This document shows, one piece after another, positions 27,832 through 40,289 of a stretch of DNA of 64,000 bases; position 1 is the stretch's first letter, and the number at the start of each line of letters is the position of its first letter. The DNA comes from Mesorhabditis belari (taxonomy: Eukaryota; Nematoda; Chromadorea; Rhabditida; Rhabditidae), in NCBI GenBank assembly GCA_958450365.1, contig CAUEEP010000925.1, positions 1,302,001 to 1,366,000 of the forward strand, in the 5' to 3' direction. The notes beneath the pieces are model-generated. The model was not told where the DNA came from. It saw only the letters and a list, made by a program, of their open reading frames with translations, and searched no databases. The position numbers were made by a program, and so were the translations under genes.

Positions 27832-28996
27832 CCGAGAACGGACGGACGGACATACGGACGAACGGATGAAACGACAGACGAATGGACAGACGGGCAGACA
27901 GACAGGCAGACGGACAGACGGACGGACGGAGGGACATAGAGACAGACGAACAGACAGACGGACAGACAGACAGACGGGTAGACGGATAGACAGACGGATA
28001 GACAGACGGACAGACAGACGAATGAACAGACGGACAGACGAATGAACAGACGGACAGACGAATGAACAGACGGACAGACGAATGGACAGACGGACAGACG
28101 AATGGACAGACGGACAGACGAATGGACAGACGGACAGACGAATGGACAGACGAATGGACAGACGGACAGACGAATGGACAGACGGACAGACGAATGGACA
28201 GACGGACAGACGAATGAACAGACGGACAGACGAATGGACAGACGGACAGACGAATGGACAGACGGACAGACGAATGGACAGACGGACAGACGAATGGACA
28301 GACGAATGGACAGACGGACAGACGAATGGACAGACGGACAGACGAATGGACAGACGGACAGACGAATGAACAGACGGACAGACGAATGGACAGACGGACA
28401 GACGAATGGACAGACGGACAGACGAATGGACAGACGGACAGACGAATGGACAGACGAATGGACAGACGGACAGACGAATGGACAGACGGACAGACGAATG
28501 GACAGACGGACAGACGAATGAACAGACGGACAGACGAATGGACAGACGGACAGACGAATGGACAGACGGACAGACGAATGGACAGACGGACAGACGAATG
28601 GACAGACGAATGGACAGACGGACAGACGAATGGACAGACGGACAGACGAATGGACAGACGGACAGACGAATGGACAGACGGACAGACGAATGGACAGACG
28701 AATGGACAGGCGGACAGACGAATGGACAGGCGGACAGACGGACAGACGGACTGACGGACAGACGGACAGACGGACAGACGGACAGACGGACAGACGGACA
28801 GACGGACAGACGGACAGACGGACAGACGGAGGGACGGAGGGACGGACAGACAGACGGATAGACAGACGGATAGACAGACGGACGGACGGATAGACAGAGG
28901 GACAGACAGACGAATGGACAGATGGACAGACGGACAGACAGACGGACGGACCGACAGACGGGCGGACGGATAGACAGACAGACGGATAGACATTTC
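27832..28996. repeat. GACGGACA minisatellite with ~152-bp higher-order repeat
   Basis: About 1.16 kb built from GACGGACA, GACGAATG, GACAGACG. Between ~28090 and 28720 a block of ~152 bp recurs at least four times, visible as identical frame starts at 28102, 28254, 28406 and 28558. Edges are simpler and more diverged, as in arrays growing by unequal exchange in the middle. The 445-codon Cys/Ser/Val frame is an artefact. 29000-29880 is AT-rich with nothing recognisable. Confidence 0.95.
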
Positions 28997-29884
28997 CCTT
29001 TCATAGATAGTAAATGGTTCAGTTACGAGTACCCAAAAATCCTTTTCTAAAATGCAGACAAATCAAGTGTCAAGAAAGCCTTGTAAAATCGAGGTAAGCT
29101 TTGGAAAACGGGGATTTGATGCGAGCCAGATAAGGCCAGCTTTAAAGACCAAGCTTTCCGGGATTTGTTAACAAAGTATTCCCAAATATGCTCATGAATA
29201 AAATTTGCGTAATTCTCGAATCAACTTGAACACCGACTACAAAAAGGAGACAAAAGCAATAATGAATAATCCAATGGAACAAAAATAATGAATATAATTT
29301 CAAGAAATAAAGAAAGATCTTTGAATTTCTTTTGAATCCTTTGAAAACTTTGAATCCTTTGAATGAGTCACTTTTCCAAAAACAAATCAAACCTCTTTTT
29401 GATTATAAATTCAGAATTGATGATTCAAAAAGTGGTATTCTCATTTCATTGGGGGCAAAAACGAGAGGGGAAAAAACGGAGGGAAAAGTCTAATAAGTGA
29501 ACTCAAAAAAAGGAGGAGGAGGAGGAGAACTCAAAATGAGTTGATGTATTTCAGGGGAAATTGATGGAAAAGAGACCAAAAAGATGGAAAAGATCAAAAC
29601 GATGGAAAAGAGACCAAAACGTCATCGAAAACCTCAAAAGAATCAAAAGGATAAAGTTTTTTCTGTGAAAAAAGATAGTTTTTAACTCTTTTAACTTTAA
29701 CGAAATCCATACTCGATAATTTGATTCAAGAAGAGAGCCAATAGATAGATTTGTTATAGAAATAAGACGAGCACAGCTATCACAGCTCAAAAGTCAGATC
29801 CTGGCTTTACAAGTTACCAGTCGGCTTTCAAGCAATCAGTCAGCTCCTAGACTACAAACTCTTGAGAGACTAGGCCAGGAAAAG

Positions 29885-30468
29885 AGATCCTGGTCCTGGA
29901 GCTGATCCTGGTCCTGGAGCTGATCCTGGTCCTGGAGCTGATCCTGGAGCTGGTCCTGGTCCTGGAGCTGATCCTGGAGCTGATCCTGGTCCTGGAGCTG
30001 ATCCTGGTCCTGGAGCTGATCCTGGTCCTGGAGCTGATCCTGGAGCTGGTCCTGGTCCTGGAGCTGATCCTGGAGCTGATCCTGGTCCTGGAGCTGATCC
30101 TGGTCCTGGAGCTGATCCTGGTCCTGGAGCTGATCCTGGAGCTGGTCCTGGAGCTGGTCCTGGTCCTGGAGCTGGTCCTGGAGCTGATCCTGGTCCTGGA
30201 GCTGGTCCTGGTCCTGGAGCTGATCCTGGAGCTGGTCCTGGTCCTGGAGCTGATCCTGGAGCTGATCCTGGTCCTGGAGCTGGTCCTGGTCCTGGAGCTG
30301 ATCCTGGAGCTGATCCTGGTCCTGGAGCTGGTCCTGGAGCTGATCCTGGTCCTGGAGCTGGTCCTGGTCCTGGAGCTGGTCCTGGTCCTGGAGCTGATCC
30401 TGGAGCTGATCCTGGTCCTGGAGCTGATCCTGGAGCTGATCCTGGTCCTGGAGCTGGTCCTAAACCTG
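29885..30468. repeat. Minisatellite of GGTCCTGGAGCTGATCCT
   Basis: About 580 bp of two 6-nt modules, GGTCCT and GGAGCT/GATCCT, in varying order, ~96-98% self-similar. It has no start codon and no splice context. 30480-30870 shows no gene. Confidence 0.95.
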
Positions 30469-30874
30469 GTTGAAACCCTAAAAAGAACCTAATACAACTT
30501 TAAAACATCGACTATATACAAAAAATAAAACCTACGTCCGTTTGTTACGCCTACGCCTACAATACAAATTACGTTAACGTAAAATTACAATGAAATGAGC
30601 TAGAAAGAATTTGAACTCGGCGGTTTTCGGGGACAAGGAATCCGAATCTGCAATCAGATTTCTGCTACGTGCCCTCAGTACCTCAGTACCGTAGCGCACG
30701 CTGGTAATGTGAGATCTGGATATCTTTCTGGATATCTTTCCTACAAGTCTGAGGTGGAGGTCCCTGACAATGAGTCTACAATGAGTCATGCCTAGACTTG
30801 GCTTCAGCGTTGCTTTAAGTATCGATTAGCACGATGTGCTTTGGTCTACGTTGAATTCAAGATCCCAGTTCTAG

Positions 30875-31197
30875 CCCGATCGGTTGAACGGATCGGATTG
30901 GATCGGGCTGGCCCAGTGGGATCTATCGAAACGGATCGGTCCTGATCCGAGCCAATCCAATAAAGCCCGATCCGAGCCGATCCGATCCGTTGGAGCTGAT
31001 CCGATTCGATTCGATCCAATCCGACCCAAGCCGATAAAGCCCGATCCGATCCGATCCGATTCGATCTGACCGATTCGATTCGATTCGATCTGACCCGATT
31101 CGATCTGACCGATTCGCTTCGATTCGATTCGATCCAATCCTATCCAATCCGATAAAACCCGATTCGATCCGAGCCTATCCGATCCAATCTGATAACC
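30875..31197. repeat. GATCCGATTC-type short tandem repeat
   Basis: Irregular runs of GATCCGATC, GATTCGATT and AGCCGATCC. Dense in GATC and in partial palindromes. Frames through it (Ile/Gly/Ser/Asp) are artefacts. 31200-31850 is purine-rich with GGAAAGGAGTGAA repeats near 31600-31680. Confidence 0.9.
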
Positions 31198-31854
31198 ATG
31201 CCTTCAGCCTAATAATCGAAAATCTAAACTTTCTGCGAAGTTCAAGGGGTTCATAACAATGATGATGCATAACTTGAATCAAAAACAGAAAAGGGATTGA
31301 AGTATGGAGAAGAAAGAGAAAAGAGATCACGTCAGACTGAAAAGGAAAGAAGGGGTAAATTGAGAAGTGGAAGTGAGAAGGAGAAGCGAGAAGGAAGAAG
31401 TGAGAAAATGAGAAGAAGACGTTCATTGGGATCTCCTCTTTCTCCTATCTTCTCCGCATTTCTTCCCTGAAGATATGTATTCCGGAGATAGATTGAGATC
31501 CCCTTTCCCTCTCCGGAAATTCAACTTAAACACGAGTTCCAAGCAAGTGTTCGCAATAGACCTTGTACTTTGTGCTTCATATAAACACATTCGATCTATC
31601 GAAAGGAGGGAAAGGAGTGAAGGGAAGGAGTGAAGGAAAGGAGTGAAAGGAAAGGAGTGAAAGGAAAGAAGTGTCCAGAAAGTGGAAGTCCTTTTATAGT
31701 TAAGTCATACAAGCTCTTGTTATAGCTAGGCCTAGGCCTAGGCTTAGAAACTCTTGTACTTTAAGTTGTAAGTAAGCAAAGAATGTAAGTATCCCTGCAA
31801 GAATCGATTATGATTAGAACAATCGTAGAACAATCGATGTATTTTTGATTTCTA

Positions 31855-32374
31855 TTGGGTTGGGGAGAATGAGTCGGCGCCAAACTTTAAAGGGACTTTT
31901 TGCACACATAAAGCCTTCTTTAAACATACGTTTGGTTTCATCAAAAGGATCCACTATTTCTCTACAAAATGACTTTTGAGAGATTCCACAAAGCTTTTCT
32001 TTCGTGGAGTTTATGAACTTCCAAACGCAGCTGGTTAAAATGGCAAAGAGTCCGACTCATCATTTGAACAGTTTCTTTCACATAAACCTTCTTTGGTGTT
32101 TATATAAAAAAGATAGAGCACATTCAATTACTTAAGTTGCCAAATTTGCAGGAAGATCCCACCAATGGTTTTTTCTAGATCACAGTTTGTAGTTTTTGTG
32201 AAAAAATGGCTTTTTCTTGAGCGGAGGCGCTGTTTGAATTTTCTTTTAAATGTGATTTTGTAGAGAATTAGTTAACCATTCTACTCATATCAAACGCATA
32301 TTATTTGACGAAGTCGAATAGAAGTTTTAGACATTTTTTTGATTTTCGGCGCCGACTCATTCTCCCCAACCCAA
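31855..32374. mobile_element. 520-bp non-autonomous DNA transposon with TA duplication
   Basis: Ends begin TTGGGTTGGGGAGAATG and are inverted repeats of about 26 bp (reaching GTCGGCGCC), flanked on both sides by TA (31853-31854, 32375-32376), as for Tc1/mariner-type insertion. The interior has no transposase frame. Related end sequences occur near 517, 4380 and 42040. Confidence 0.85.
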
Positions 32375-32814
32375 TATTTCCCAATTTGGTCTATAAGCCG
32401 TCTATAAGCCGTCTATAAGCCAAAAAATAAGGAAATGACGATCTAAAGGCCAAAATATCGGTTCAATTCCAGGTGTTCTTGAAGGTTCAAAGGGAACTCT
32501 CATAGCTTTAGAATATAGAGAGAAAATGGTGAAGGGCAGGAAGAGAAAAAGAGAAGGGAAAGAAGAGAAAAAGGGAAGAGAAAGAGAAGAAAAAGGGAAG
32601 GGAAAGAGAAGAAAAAGGGAAGAACATCCTAAGATCTCTTTCAATTTAAAGCAAAAGAATTCCTGATTTTTACCTTGTCTGCGAAAGAGTTGAAAAAGCT
32701 AAACGCTAAGAAAACACATTGAAAAAGGATGGGGGAAGAATGAAGAGAAAGGAGGAAAATCGGCCTCCCGAGGGGTAATTCGATTGAGGGAGAAGAGGGA
32801 AAGAGATAGACTTT

Positions 32815-32925
32815 CTCTTCTTCTTCCTTTTCTTCTTTCTCTTCTTCTTCCTTTTCTTCTTTCTCTTCTTCTTTCTCTTCTTCTTTCTCTTCTTCTTTCT
32901 CTTCTTCTTTCTTCCTTTTTTTGTC
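32815..32925. repeat. Polypyrimidine (TTCTTCTTTCTC)n
   Basis: Pure C/T run of ~110 bp; the mirror-like purine run GAAAAAGGGAAG lies at 32520-32625. No gene. Confidence 0.9.
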
Positions 32926-33064
32926 TTCTATGCCACAGAACCCATATGTGAAATGGAGAAGGAAGATCCGAGGAGGACCTTGGATCGAGAAACGAATGAT
33001 TTACTCATTTACCGACTTTTCATACTCAGCTTACTTCACCATAGCTAGCTACAGATGATGATTG

Positions 33065-33335
33065 ATGACAATGCCGGCCCTACAGGCCAAAGCTAGCCCT
33101 ACAGGGCAAAGCTGGGTCTACAGGCCAAAGCTAGGCTACAGGCCAAAGCTAGCCCTATAGGCCAAAGCTATCCCTACAAGCCAATGCTAGCCCTATAGGC
33201 CAAAGCTAGCCCTACAGGGCAAAGCTGGGTCTACAGGCCAAAGCTAGGCTACAGGCCAATGCTAGCCCTATAGGCCAAAGCTAGCCCTACAGGGCAAAGC
33301 TGGGTCTACAAGCCAAAGCTAGCCCTAAAATTTCA
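33065..33335. repeat. Minisatellite (CTACAGGCCAAAGCTAGCC)
   Basis: About twelve units with ACAGGGCAAAGCTGGGT variants; a ~95-bp block is repeated nearly exactly (33098-33175 and 33205-33285). Stray units recur near 33958 and 34460-34520. Confidence 0.88.
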
Positions 33336-33568
33336 AAGTCTTTCAAAGCGTTTCTAAGTCTTTTAAAGTCTTTCAAAGCCTTTTTCAGTCTTTCAAAACC
33401 TTTCAAAGCCTTATAAAGCGTTTCAAAGCCTTTCAAAGCTTCTTAAAGTCTTTTAAATTATTTTAAAGCCTCTTAAACTTTTTTAAAGTCTTTCAAAGTC
33501 TTTCAAAACCTTTTAAAGCCTTTCAAAGTCTTTCAAAACCTTTCAAAACCTTTCAAAGCCTTTCAGAA
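33336..33568. repeat. 10-nt minisatellite (TTTCAAAGCC)
   Basis: About 23 imperfect units TTTCAAAGCC/TTTTAAAGTC following directly on the previous array. Rates of divergence are higher than in neighbouring arrays. Confidence 0.85.
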
Positions 33569-34199
33569 CGAAAAATCTTCCAAATACATTCAAATAGTGA
33601 TTAAATTCTTTGACAAAAGTCTATTAGAACTTAAAAATTTCTCATTTATCATTCAGAATCACAACTTCAAGAGAATTTTCAGCTAAACAGGTGATTTCCT
33701 CCTCGTTCTTCAATACAAAACAACAATTAGAGGAAACAGAAAAGATTCTGCTTTGATATTAACGAAAAACATCAAAATTTGGTGTTCTTTTTAGCGCCAA
33801 AAATCAATTACGAGACGGGAAAAGGGAAAAAAGAAAGAAAAGAATAAAATCATTTAAATAAAAACGAAGTTAAACTACGCGACTGTACGACGTTCTATTA
33901 GAGTATTTACGGCAATTGGGCAGGGTTTTTTTTAGGTCAAGCACTGCTAAGAGTGCTACAGGCCAAAGCTAGCCCTATAGGCCAAAGGCCAAAGCCAAAA
34001 AAAGATCCTTATCTGGAAGTAAAGCCAGTCCGCGCCTAACTTGGATTCTTATCACTGGCAAACCTTTATCAACTTGCCAATCTCTTTCCCTTTGACCATA
34101 AATCAATAAATTATTGATTTAGCTTGATATTTCAACTCCAGCTTGACATTTCAGTCGACTAGAAACGGGAGACTTTCGTTGTTAAATGATCAAAATTGC

Positions 34200-35245
34200 G
34201 CCTCACTTCAGAGGGTCTAGATTAGCCAATATTGAGTCAATCGTTCTCATTTTTCGGAAGGTAAATCTTCAATATACCTCCTAAAACCCTACCCATTATC
34301 TAATCGATTCAACCTTTCAACTTTTTTATATAACCTTTCAAAGTTGAGAGCCGAATTTCGCTCTTTCGCTAAGATCAGACCAGTTTAAGCCCCTGTGATC
34401 AGTCTACACGCCCACAATTCTGGCGTTGCACTTAAGAGGGCCTAGATTAGCCAGCTTTGGTCTGTAGGGCTAGCTTTAGCCTGTAGGGCGAGCTTTGGCC
34501 GGTAGGGCGAGCTTTGCGACCAGTGTACACGCTCACAATTACCGTATTTACTCTATTAGTGGGGTCCTCTCTAATAGTGGGGTCCTCTCTAATAGTGGGG
34601 TCGTCTGGAAGGGGATTGAAAAAATAGTGGGGGACCCCACTAATAGAGTAAATACGGTATATCGCCACACTTCAGAGGGCCTAGATTAGCCAAAATTGAG
34701 TCAATCGTTCTCATTTTTCGGAAGGTAAATCTTCAATATACCTCCTAAAACCCTACCAATTATCTAAACGATTCAACCTTTCAACTTTTTTATATAACCT
34801 TTCAAAGTTGAAAGCCGAATTTCGCTCGCCACGCTACTCATTGATGAGATTATATAGAAAAGTTGAAAGCTCTAACGATTAGATAATTATCACCATTCTA
34901 GGAGATATATTGAAGATTTATCTCCAGAAAAATCAAAGCAATTGACTCAATTTTGACTAATCTAGGCCCTCTTAAGTGCGGCGATATAATTGTGGACCGC
35001 CCTTAATTATAAAACTAGCGATAGACCTTAAAGCGATAGACCTTGGGAAAGAAAAAAGATTTTCTTATTCGTTAGTGGTTTCTCTTGAATGCCTAAATCG
35101 TTTAAGTGAAAACAGACGATCTGTTTTCTACATGGTGGCCCACAATTATAACGCCACACTTCAGGGGGGCCTTGATTGGCCAAAATTGGGTCAATTGCTT
35201 TGATTTTTCTGGAGGTAAATCTTCAATATATCTTATATCTTGTCG
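34200..35245. repeat. Inverted and direct copies of a CACTTCAGAGGGCCTAG element
   Basis: Copies at about 34203-34372 (+), 34666-34832 (+), 34850-34985 (inverted) and 35152-35240 (+). Shared motifs are AGGGCCTAGATTAGCC, GAGTCAATCG, GGTAAATCTTCAATATA and CAACCTTTCAACTTTTTT. The second and third form a foldback pair. No coding content. Confidence 0.85.
34540..34659. mobile_element. Short palindromic MITE (TACCGTATTTACTC ends)
   Basis: TACCGTATTTACTCTATTAG at the left is matched by CTAATAGAGTAAATACGGTA at the right (arms ~29 bp, through GTGGGGTCC). A tripled TCTAATAGTGGGGTCC lies inside. It is inserted between copies of the CACTTCAGAGGG element and is related to 8393-8765. Confidence 0.8.
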
Positions 35246-35574
35246 ACTGTTCGCAGAGATTTAAACTGGTCTTAATCTCACTGGAAAAAGTGAAATACTT
35301 CAAATTCAAGTAAATTCAAGTAAATTAAATCACATAAAGGTATAACGATTGTAAAATGGAAAGAGATAAAGGTTTTTTCTTAAAAGAAAATAGATTTAAG
35401 GGTATCTTGTGGCGATTTGAATCGAGTGCAAAGTCGAATTGAGCATTCAAAATTCTCGAAAGCAAACTGTGCTCAATTACGCAAACTACAAGTTCACAAA
35501 TCAATTAGAAACTTTCTCAGAAACGTTTTTTTTTCTCTGAGAAATCGAAAATCCGCTTTTTACAGTGTTTAAAT

Positions 35575-35735
35575 TTGGTAAAAATTGCTTTAAATAGGTT
35601 AAAATAGCTAAAAATTGGCTTAAAATAGCTAAAAATAGCTAAAAATAGCTTTAAATAGCTTTAAATTGCTTTAAATTGCTTTAAATTGCTTTAAATTGCT
35701 TTAAATTGCTAAAAATTGCTTTAAATTGCTATTAG
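35575..35735. repeat. 10-nt minisatellite (TTGCTTTAAA)
   Basis: About fifteen units of TTGCTTTAAA/TAGCTAAAAA. 35740-36600 is AT-rich with nothing identifiable; GCGAAATTTTACAAAAAAAA repeats three times near 36645-36695. Confidence 0.88.
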
Positions 35736-36711
35736 GCTGAAGCATAAGTCTTTTTGTTCCTTTTCGTCTGCCGTTTCAAGCCAACAAATGCACCAATTAA
35801 ACTACGGTTGATTTCATTAGAAAAACCAATTATTTTTCTGCAAAATAACATTAAAACGGGTTTAAAAATCTTTAATGCCTGGATTTTCTTGAGAGTATGA
35901 AGTCGGGTAGTCAAAAAGGGCTAACTCGATGATGCGGTTTAGACACCTTAGCTAAAGAAAACCTATCTTCGTGTCAATAGATAAAAGATAGCTAAAAAAA
36001 ACGTTTGATATTTCGCCAAAATTTCAAAGAAATTCATTCAGCCAATTTTCCGTAGAGTTTTTTATAGATTTTTACGAAAAGGGCGTTTTTCACTCGAATT
36101 TGCTTAAAATTGAACCGAAATTCATTTAAAAAGATGCAAATTGAACAAAAAAACACTTTTTAAAGAGCAAACTATAGATTAATTGCGTGAATTTGTTACT
36201 TTTTAACAGAAGTACGAAAAAACGAAAAGACTTATGCATCAACCTATTAAAAAATGCTAAAAATTGCTTAAAATAGCTTAAATTCCTCAAATTATCGTAA
36301 GTAATTTGAAAATTTTTGAAAAAATTTAAATTTCAGTTCATTTAACCACCCTTGTTTTTAATAAAAAACGGTTTTTAATAAAAAACTTTATTTCAATAAA
36401 CTTTCTGGCAATTTCTATCGTTAAATTTAATAAAATTCATTTAGAAAAATGAAAAAAATGAAAAATTTCCTTTTGAAAAGGGTTTTTTTAAAAGAAATCT
36501 CTTGAAAAGAGTAAATTTCCGGAAACTTTTGCTATTTTTAGTGAATCTTTCGAGATTGCCTAATCCGAAATGCCAAAGAGAGCTTGATTATAAGAGAATT
36601 TAATCAAAAATAGAACTAGAAATCAAAATTTACAGAAAAAAAGCGAAATTTTACAAAAAAAAGCGAAATTTTACAAAAAAAAAACGAAATTTTACAATAA
36701 TGGACAACTTT

Positions 36712-37130
36712 TTGTCGTTTTCACCTCTTTTTCTTCATTGAATATAGCAATGAAACAGCAGTAGATTCTTAAATTCTCTTCTTTAATCATTCTGCAACAT
36801 TTTACAGCATTTTTACAACATTTTCCCATTTTTTTGGCACTCAGGGGAATCGAACCCGCGAGGTTTTGGCTTTGAATCGGATTCAAAACGGCCTCTAGAA
36901 CCACTCGGCCATGCGAGCCCCAGATGGCCGAGTGGTCCGGGGCGGCGTTTTGAAGCCGACTCAAACCCAAACCCCCTCTGGTTCGACTCCCCTGAGTGCC
37001 GAAAAAATGGGAAAATGTTGCAAAAATGTTACAAAATGTTGCAGAACTATTGCAGAATGCTAAAAGAGAGCATTTAGCCATCTACTGCTGTTTCATTGCT
37101 ATATTCAATGAAGAAAAAGGGGTGAAAACA
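36712..37130. repeat. Palindrome with a tRNA-like unit in each arm
   Basis: Left arm: TTCACCTCTTTTTCTTCATTG ... CAACATTTTCCCATTTTTT, then a minus-strand tRNA-like unit (36837-36919). Right arm: a plus-strand tRNA-like unit (36920-37002), then the same flank inverted to about 37130. The minus unit has A-box TGGCCGAGTGG, a perfect anticodon stem TTTGA/TCAAA around ATCCGAT, and B-box GGTTCGATTCC; its acceptor GGCTCGC/GAGTGCC pairs in part. The plus unit is a diverged partner. Arms ~200 bp. Confidence 0.82.
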
Positions 37131-37434
37131 GCGAAACTTGTAGAAATTTTAATGATGACTTTTTAAAAGGGAAAAAATTGAAAAGACCCGTTGTTTACGT
37201 GAATTTTTGCGTTCTTTTCTCTTTTCTCGCAAAAAAGGCCTTATTTGAGCCTCACTTTTCACGAAAACGTCGATATTTTTGAGGAAAAAGATGGGAAAAT
37301 ATTGTCGAGATGATTATTTTTGACAATGTGCTTAAAAAACAAAAAAAAATTTCAAAAAAGAAAAGTGCTTTGAATTCTTCCTCTTCTCACAGAAAATGAA
37401 GAATTAAGTCCACTAGAAAGGGTGTGTTTTCAAA

Positions 37435-38130
37435 ATTTGGCACTTGAAAGAATAGGGGTATTTTGAACGGATCGTTCCCGATCGTTTGAATGGAAAATTT
37501 CAAATCGCTGACAAAATTTCTTTAGAACTTATCTCTTATCACGTAGCTCTTAGCTCTTATTTAAAACTTTTGGCTCTTTTTAAAAGAGCCAAAGTAGTTT
37601 GCGGGCATTTTAAAAGAATCCGGGTCTTTTTGGAAAAATTCAGGGATCTTCAACGAGTCGCCCACTTTGAAGGCCTATAACTTTCTCTAGATACCATATT
37701 TTTCTTAACCTTTCATATCATTAGATAGAGAACGTTTCAGGCTTTCAAATGATGCCAAATAAAGCTTGACTCGCTTTTTCAGTCCAAGAAAACCAGGCGA
37801 CACAACATAGGGAAAGCATAGGGGTATTTTGAACAGTCGTCCCACTTTGAAGGCCTATAACTTTGTCTAGAGATCATATCTTCCTTAACTTTTTATATCA
37901 ATGTACAGAAGACATTTCGGGCTTTCAAATCATATTAAATAGAGCTTGATTCAATTTTTCGTTCCCACGCAAACCAGGTGACAAAACACCCGAGCTTTCA
38001 TTTGAAAGCCCGAAATGTCTTCTGTACATTGATATAAAAAGTTAAGGAAAATATGATCTCTAGACAAAGTTATAGGCCTTCAAAGTGGGCGACTCGTTGA
38101 AAAATCTCTGGATTTTTCCAAAAAGACCCG
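37435..38130. repeat. Foldback element (GAATAGGGGTA family), second cluster
   Basis: GGCACTTGAAAGAATAGGGG ... CACTTTGAAGGCCTATAAC and the inverted GTTATAGGCCTTCAAAGTG occur in three to four arms (37437-37560, 37650-37770, 37820-37960, 37990-38125). Same family as 23140-23720. GACGGACA units follow at 38158-38185. 38190-38865 has nothing recognisable. Confidence 0.85.
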
Positions 38131-38871
38131 GATTCGTTTAAAAGACCCTTTTTTGCAAAGACGGACAGACGGACAGACGGACAGCTATCTTTTCTGCCTT
38201 ATACATAGTAGATATTATTGTTTTAGATCAAGTCCGGACTTCTAGAGATGTTGTAAAAGCTAATGATAAGAGTAAAGCTAATGTTTTATGACTAAAGCTA
38301 ATATTTCAAAGCTGTCACTTTCCTAGGCCACTAGAAGCTTGAGGCAGAATCCGAGATTTACGGTTCTCAAGGTTTATGGTTACGGTAGCAAAATAATCGA
38401 ATGAAAGGCTATGGATTTATCCATTGAGTGCTGAGTTTAGTCTTCCAAAAGCATTCACTCAATTCGTATCATTTGTGGGAACTCGTACAACAAGAAAAAG
38501 CGACAAATAATAAGAATTTTTTTTCTACAAAAACCCTTTCCTCTATTTTCTATTTTCCCAGCTGTTGTTGAATTGGAGAAATTTTTTGTCCTTTGTCTCT
38601 GTTTTTGTGCCTGTTTTTGTGTCCGGGAAAAATGAAGTGGACTAATTACGAGGCGAGGAATGGCTGGGGAAAAGGCTGGGGAAAAAGGCTGATGTTATTT
38701 GACTAATATGGGCCTAGCAGTTGGTGATAAATGTTCAGTTGGAATGAAATGTTTTCACTGATCGGCTCAAACTGCTCAAACTTTTGCTATTCGTTGCATG
38801 GATAGGCTTTATTAGCTATTTTAGAGGAAAGGGGAATTTCTTGAATGTTGAGGGAAGAGCTGGGTGAAGAC

Positions 38872-38968
38872 CAAGTCAAAATAAGCTAGCTAAAGCCAAA
38901 ATAAGCTAGGCTAAGCCAAAATAAGCTAGCTAAAGCCAAAATAAGCTAGCTAAAGCCAAAATAACCCA
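38872..38968. repeat. 19-20-nt minisatellite (AAGCCAAAATAAGCTAGCT)
   Basis: Five units, near perfect. Confidence 0.88.
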
Positions 38969-39489
38969 ATAAAGTCAAAATTTAGCTGATTTTAAACTTG
39001 TTAACAAAGTTGCTAAATGCTAAAACTGCTAAATTCGTTCAGCAAAATTGCTAGATGGTAGATTGGTCAATTGTTTAGTGGAATCGAGCCTAGGTCAAGT
39101 TCTTTTGGGCTCAGGCGCAGCCAAGGTTCAACTATGACTAACCGGGAAACTAGCAGGTAAACTAACAGGTTCAACTATGGCTAATAAGTGTGGGCTAATG
39201 TGCGCTGACTCTCTGAAACGCAAACAACTTATTGCACTGGTCAAAAGTAAAGATTATGCCAGAAATGGGATCAATCTTTTCTAATCCGATCAATCATTCT
39301 AATTTTCTTATTTTGAACGGATGATCTAATCAATCCAATACCAAGTCTAGTACTTGCAGCTGGTGCTTTTAATTTGCTAAGAGACTACTCGTGCATTTGA
39401 TAAGAGACTCACTCCGGTGTTCAGCTTAGAAATAAACAGAACTGTTTCAGTTTTTTAAACCAAGAGTCCAGTCAAGTTCAAGGAAAAGT

Positions 39490-40230
39490 CCAGATCAGAA
39501 GCCAGCTTCTGGCCGGCTTTTGACCAGCTTCTGACCAGCCTTTGATCAGCTTATGACCAGCCTTCTGACTAGCTTCTGATCAGCTTCTAAACAGCCTTTG
39601 ACCAACTTCTGACCAACTTCTAATCCAGCTTCTAATCCAGCTTCTGACCAGCTTCTGACCAGCCTCTGATCAGCTTTTGACCAGCTTTTGGCTAGCTTCT
39701 AATCAGCTTCTAATCCAGCTTCTGATCACCTTCTGATCAGCTTCTGATCAGCTTCTAATCCAGCTTCTGACCAGCCTCTGATCAGCCTTTGATCAGCTTT
39801 TGACCAGCTTTTGGCTAGCTTCTAATCAGCTTCTAATCCAGCTTCTGATCACCTTCTGATCAGCTTCTGATCAGCTTCTAATCCAGCTTCTGACCAGCCT
39901 CTGATCAGCCTCTGATCAGCTTTTGACCAGCTTTTGGCTAGCTTCTAATCAGCTTCTAATCCAGCTTCTGATCACCTTCTGATCAGCTTCTGACCAGCTT
40001 CTAATCCAGCCTCTGACCAGCCTCTGATCAGCTTTTGATCAGCTTTTGACCAGCTTTTGGCTAGCTTCTAATCAGCTTCTAATCCAGCTTCTGACCAGCT
40101 TCTAATCCAGCTTCTGACTAGCTTCTGACCAGCCTTTGATCAGCTTTTGACCAGCTTTTGGCTAGCTTCTAATCAGCTTTTAATCCAGCTTCTGATCACC
40201 TTCTGATCAGCATTTGACCATCTTCTGACC
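39490..40230. repeat. CAGCTTCTGATC minisatellite with ~125-bp higher-order repeat
   Basis: 11-14-nt modules CAGCTTCTGAC, CAGCTTCTAATC, CAGCTTTTGGCTAG. The ordered block ending GATCACCTTCTGATCAG recurs at about 39720, 39845, 39970 and 40195. No open frame. Confidence 0.92.
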
Positions 40231-40289
40231 AGGTAAGTCTTGCCAAATCTGACTCCAGTCCTTGCTCTGGTGTACTTAGCTTGGTCATG

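Noticed and set aside
27656..28993. 445-codon Cys/Ser/Val-rich frame
   Set aside because: Product of the GACGGACA array; every frame and strand is open across it.
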